Origin: Phycomyces nitens
Taxonomy: Eukaryota; Mucoromycota; Mucoromycetes; Mucorales; Phycomycetaceae
Assembly: GCA_022702545.1 (NCBI GenBank)
Contig: JAHRBC010000003.1
Coordinates: 4,588,001-4,652,000 of the forward strand
DNA length: 64,000 bases
Direction: 5' to 3'
In this document: one piece after another, positions 60,581-64,000 of the stretch
Numbering within the stretch: the first letter of the stretch is position 1
Layout of the letters: the number at the start of each line of letters is the position of its first letter
Translations under genes and position numbers: made by a program
The notes under the pieces: model-generated
Seen by the model: only the letters and a program-made list of their open reading frames with translations
The model's database searches: none
Told to the model about the DNA's origin: nothing

Positions 60581-61376
60581 AGGGGCACGACGTTTTTGAG
60601 CGGGCACGACGTTTTGATTTCACCGGCTCCTATGCCCACCTCCAGACCCACGCTCTCGCCATACTGCCTCTCGTTTGTCACCTTCTCAATGGACATTCTT
60701 TTGGTCTTTAACCTTGTCTACTACCACCCGCAACATATGGTATCGCCTCCTCCATAACTCCCTTTCCTCTGCGTCCGTTCTACATGACATTAGCCCTGAC
60801 CTTGTTGTGTCTCCCGAGTCCCGTCTATGTGGCCACCCTACTCAAACTACCGACCACCTACTTGCCGAATATTCTCTTGTTTGGCGGGTTTGGACCTTGA
60901 AATTGCCATGATGGCTACCCCAACCTCCTAACAGCCCATCTACACTCTGGATTGACCAGATTGACCAGACTGGATTGACCAGATTGACCTACCATGTTTT
61001 AGATGGAGTCTTGGCTGCAGTCTGGAAAGCCTACTGGAGACAAGTTTTTGACAACATTCCCTTTACTCCTGTCCACGTGAGTGACTCGGTGGACAAGACC
61101 CTCCATTCCTTGTTTTCTTCTTCCCACCTTCTTGACTAGTCCTCTCCACCATCTCGATTTTATGCCTATGATATGCTTTCGTCTTATGCCTCCTATATAT
61201 ATATATATTTCTCATATAACCTTTATGTAAATTTCCTACCGTATATACCTCCATTGGTTTTCCACACATTTATGTGTGCATAAATATCTCCCCAGGCACC
61301 TACCTCTCCTCCATAGGAAGTAAGACCTGTTTTTTTTTGGGCAATTCAATAAATCTTGTCTCATATCAAAAAAAAA
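60581..61376 (+). mobile_element. 5'-truncated LINE, C-terminal end and poly-A tail
   Basis: Plus-strand frames give TTTRNIWYRLLHNSLSSASV, then a degraded zinc-knuckle (LCGHPTQTTDHLL), then VLDGVLAAVWKAYWRQVFDN. These are the zf-RVT region and tail of Mucoralean LINE reverse transcriptases. The copy ends with AATAAATCTTGTCTC and an A-tract at about 61367-61375, as expected for target-primed insertion. A short tandem duplication (TTGACCAGATTGACCAG units, 60950-60990) disrupts the frame. The reverse transcriptase core is missing, so it is dead. Confidence 0.7.
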
Positions 61377-61529
61377 CATGTTAGAATCAAGCTATGAATC
61401 GTCTTATTGTTTTGGAAGAAACTTTGTTAAATAGAAAATTACCAACTCAAAGTCCTTTAATAATACACTTTGAACCAGTAAAGACTCTAGAATATAACAA
61501 TTCATATAGTCAGTAACTTGCTTTTCCGT
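61377..61529. other. Spacer between the opposed LINE copies
   Basis: Short AT-rich sequence; no gene. Confidence 0.5.
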
Positions 61530-64000
61530 GTTTCGATTTAACGGTATCCACAAACGACGCTGTGCGAGAACAAGGTAGTGACGGTCAAGTTTGCTGAGGA
61601 GGGCGGAACAAAAAGATTTCAGCTGACGAGGATAGGAAGTGAGGGGAAAACCGAGGTATCGGATGGCATAGGCAGATTGTCGGTCGTGGAGGTTGGTGAT
61701 ATTAGCAGCAGCAAGGACAGGACCCCAGTCAGGAACAAAAGTGCCAGAGAGGGAGACCGCAACGGTTTTTTCTAGATTGACTCGTGCGTTAGAAGCTCGG
61801 CCATACAGGGACAGGATGAGAGTAGCGAAGCGATTTCAGGGGGAGATTTCAGAAAAATGAGCAAATCGTCGGCATAGGCTAAGAGCTTGATAAGTTTAGG
61901 AGAGGTGAGAGGATGGAAAGGAGTGAGATGGAAAGGAATGTTGAAGGTGAAGCCGGAGAGTGATAAGGAAGCAGGGATAGTACGAAGTAATGGCTCAAAA
62001 GTCAGGTTGAACAGAAGAAGGGAAATAGGGTCTCCTTGTCTCGGCCCACGGCCCTGCAAGAATGGAGAGAAAACAAAGCCGTTGATGTTGACGTGGATCT
62101 GTGTAGAGAAACAAAGGGGGAGTATTGTGTCAATTAAAGCCACAGGGAAGTGAAATTGGGAGAGTATTAGGCGGAGGTATGTGGGGTGAACACGATCATT
62201 GGATTATTCCTGATCCAGAAGCAGAGCCACACCTGGGTGCTTGGACAGTTGGGCATGATGCACGGTAAGGCGAGTGAGGAGACCATTATAAGCAGTAAAA
62301 CGATTAGACATCAATCCAGATTGAAAAGGAGTGATGAGGGGATTAATAGATAACCGGATCCTGGCTGTCAGCAGCTTGGTAAACAGTTTTGCATCGCAGT
62401 TAATGGGCGAGATTGGACGCCAGTTCTTGAGTACCGAAGTATCTCCAACTTTGGGAAGTAAGACCAGAACCGTCTCGATCCAGGATGGTGGGAAAACACC
62501 AGGGAGTGCATTCTGGTATACCGCCATAGCAAATTTACGAACATAGGGATGGAAGAGTAAATGTTTCCACAAAGGATACGGAAGCCTATCCAAACCAGGG
62601 CAAGAGTTGGTGGGTGTGTATTTGAGAATGTCATCGAGCTCGAGTGTAGTGATAGGGCATATGAAGAAGAAGGCATCAGAAGATGAGAGGTGTGCTGAAG
62701 AAGGAACATGTTGTATGAGATCAGTAGTAGCTTGGTGGTCAATTGGTTCAGAGGTATATAGGGTTTGGTAGAATTGACGGGTATGGGCCAGAAGTGCTGA
62801 GGTTGAGGTGAATGTCTGATCGGTGGTAGGGTCACGTAGGGAAGTGATGGGACGGGAGATGGTGCGGGATTTAATGACTCGATAGAAGTAAGCATTGGAT
62901 TGCTCACCCTCTTCGGTCCATCGAATACATGCACGGTTCGCAAGTCGGGAAGTGGCGGAGGTTTATATGTGTTAGGATTGGTTCATAACAGTCTTCGTGC
63001 CACACCCCCAAAATGGATACTAGATAGAAGACTAATAAATCATAGCTACCTTTAGACTTTCTTTTCTTGTATACACACCCGCCCCAATTATCAATCATTA
63101 TATTTAGACACATCTTTATCCTAGCTAGAAAACATATAAATACCAGTAGAGCTTGATCGTAGAAATATCAAGCGAACGTCTTTTATTAAATAACTTATCC
63201 TTGAACCTCCTGTTTCTGTCTTTTGCCTTGTCCGCTTGGATCAGTTCCTGACAGTATGTTGGCAATCATGGCTTTAACCTGGGCCAGGCCGGAGAGGGAG
63301 AGGTGGCGTAGGAGGTGTGAGCGTTCCTTGTACAGAGCATATTTAGCATTTCGACGGCGTCAGGCATATTTTTTTTTTTGGCATAAGAGGTTGTAAGGCT
63401 TTTTATAGCCTGATTAAGCGTATCCCATTGATCCGGGGCATTGGCCGTGCAACTAAGAGAGACGCTAGCAGAGTCTAAGAGATCAGCGAGTTGCTCGAGG
63501 AACTCATCGTGTAGGAGGAATGCTGTGCTGAAGGAAATGGCGCCAAGTTGCGGGGTGTGTTGTGTGTCGGTACATATTGGAGTCGAAATCACCAAGCAAG
63601 AAAGTTGGGTGGTGGAATGTAGAAGAGGAGAGTGTGTGTGTAAGAGCATTGTAAAAGGACGTCATTATGCTGTGGGGCTAGGTCCATAGACAATAACGAG
63701 GGTAAAGGGATCAATACAATTGTCCAGGTGAGATACGAGGACCGTGAGGACTCGTTCATCATCTGAGACAGAGGTCAAGGTTAGTAGTAAAAGAGGGTTA
63801 AAAGGGACAAGTACATAGTGTTTTGTCCATAGACTAGACTGGGCTTGAAAGAATATGTCAAATGAAGCTTTATGTTCAGGAAGAGCATGCGTTTCCCGAA
63901 GGGCAAGGAGTGAAAGAGGAGGTGTGAAGGATCGAAAGTGACGGAATAGTGAATGTTTTGGGGAGGATGGTTGGGAGAGCATAATTATAAGACGTCTCAC
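61530..64000 (-). pseudogene. LINE retrotransposon relic (endonuclease and reverse transcriptase)
   Basis: Read on the minus strand from the window edge. An endonuclease part lies at 64000-63665 (LALRETHALPEHKA). A linker region follows, then the reverse transcriptase: GLDRLPYPLWKHLL, LKNWRPISPINCDAKLFTKL, QGRGPRQGDPISLLLFNLTF and AYADDLLIFL (YADD at 61876-61865). Downstream blocks near 61690-61560 (YAIRYLGFPL) follow in another frame. Frameshifts and stops break the frame; one stop lies where family members read DQEKAYDR. A solo LTR splits it at 62970-63253. The C-terminal zf-RVT part is absent at 61.5 kb. It continues past the window edge. Confidence 0.85.
62970..63253 (-). mobile_element. 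Solo LTR nested in the LINE
   Basis: 284 bases beginning TGTCAGGAACTGATCCAAGC and ending CAATCCTAACA on the minus strand, so TG...CA ends with a 7-base near inverted TGTCAGG/CCTAACA. The flanks are ATATG and GTATG, a 5-base target duplication with one mismatch. The LINE frame resumes on each side (ARLKP before, RACIRWTEE after). No gag-pol remains. Confidence 0.8.

Noticed and set aside
1..64000. tRNA, rRNA and CRISPR arrays
   Set aside because: No B-box-like GGTTCGAANCC with a matching A box, no rRNA segments and no regularly spaced repeats were seen by eye; a covariance-model search would be decisive.

Overview
The window is nuclear DNA of a filamentous fungus, most likely an early-diverging Mucoromycotina species. 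The evidence is an AT-rich genome with compact genes, many short introns (about 50-90 nt, CTAAC/CTGAC-type branch points), a division IV chitin synthase, homopolymer (Q, T) runs in regulatory proteins, and Tc1/IS630-type and LINE relics that resemble those common in Mucorales. The species is inferred from style only; a Phycomyces-like genome would fit.

Layout. 1-14.2 kb is gene-dense: chitin synthase N-terminus (-), cytochrome b5 reductase (-), EF-hand MscS channel (-), homeodomain protein (+), NSE1 (+), MPE1/RBBP6 (-), a Q-rich DUF3020 protein (-) and eIF1A (+). 14.3-21.4 kb is a repeat graveyard with a transposase relic, a dispersed repeat and a cytochrome P450 relic. 21.4-24.8 kb holds a TMCO4/Mil1-type hydrolase. 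25.4-27.6 kb is repeats. 27.7-30.6 kb holds ribosomal protein S27 (+) and a CNNM/Mam3 transporter-like protein (-). 30.6-34.8 kb is nearly empty apart from a 212-bp MITE. 34.8-42.5 kb is gene-dense again: a protein ending in a transposase-like DNA-binding segment (-), MAD2 (-), AP-3 mu (+), a short BUB1 kinase (-) and a small TATA-driven gene (-). 42.5-48.5 kb is repeats and relics. 48.6-56.2 kb holds ALY/Yra1 (+), an F-BAR/SH3 cytokinesis protein (+) and a coiled-coil protein (-). A 1.06-kb TIR element, a GH28 pectinase (-) and, from 60.5 kb to the end, two opposed LINE fragments, one carrying a nested solo LTR, complete the window.

Genes were rebuilt by hand: exon ends were chosen from splice sites, reading phase and family conservation, giving about 82 introns. 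Four of these use AG|GCAAGT donors (GC-AG introns). Several coding exons are tiny: 9 nt, 14 nt, and two of 6 nt.

The genes are mostly housekeeping and do not form one pathway. The clearest functional pairing is MAD2 and BUB1, two spindle-checkpoint components 2.6 kb apart, with AP-3 mu between them. MPE1 and Yra1 both act in mRNA 3'-end formation and export, but lie far apart. I saw no tRNA, rRNA or CRISPR array, and I did not find a clearly new multi-gene system.
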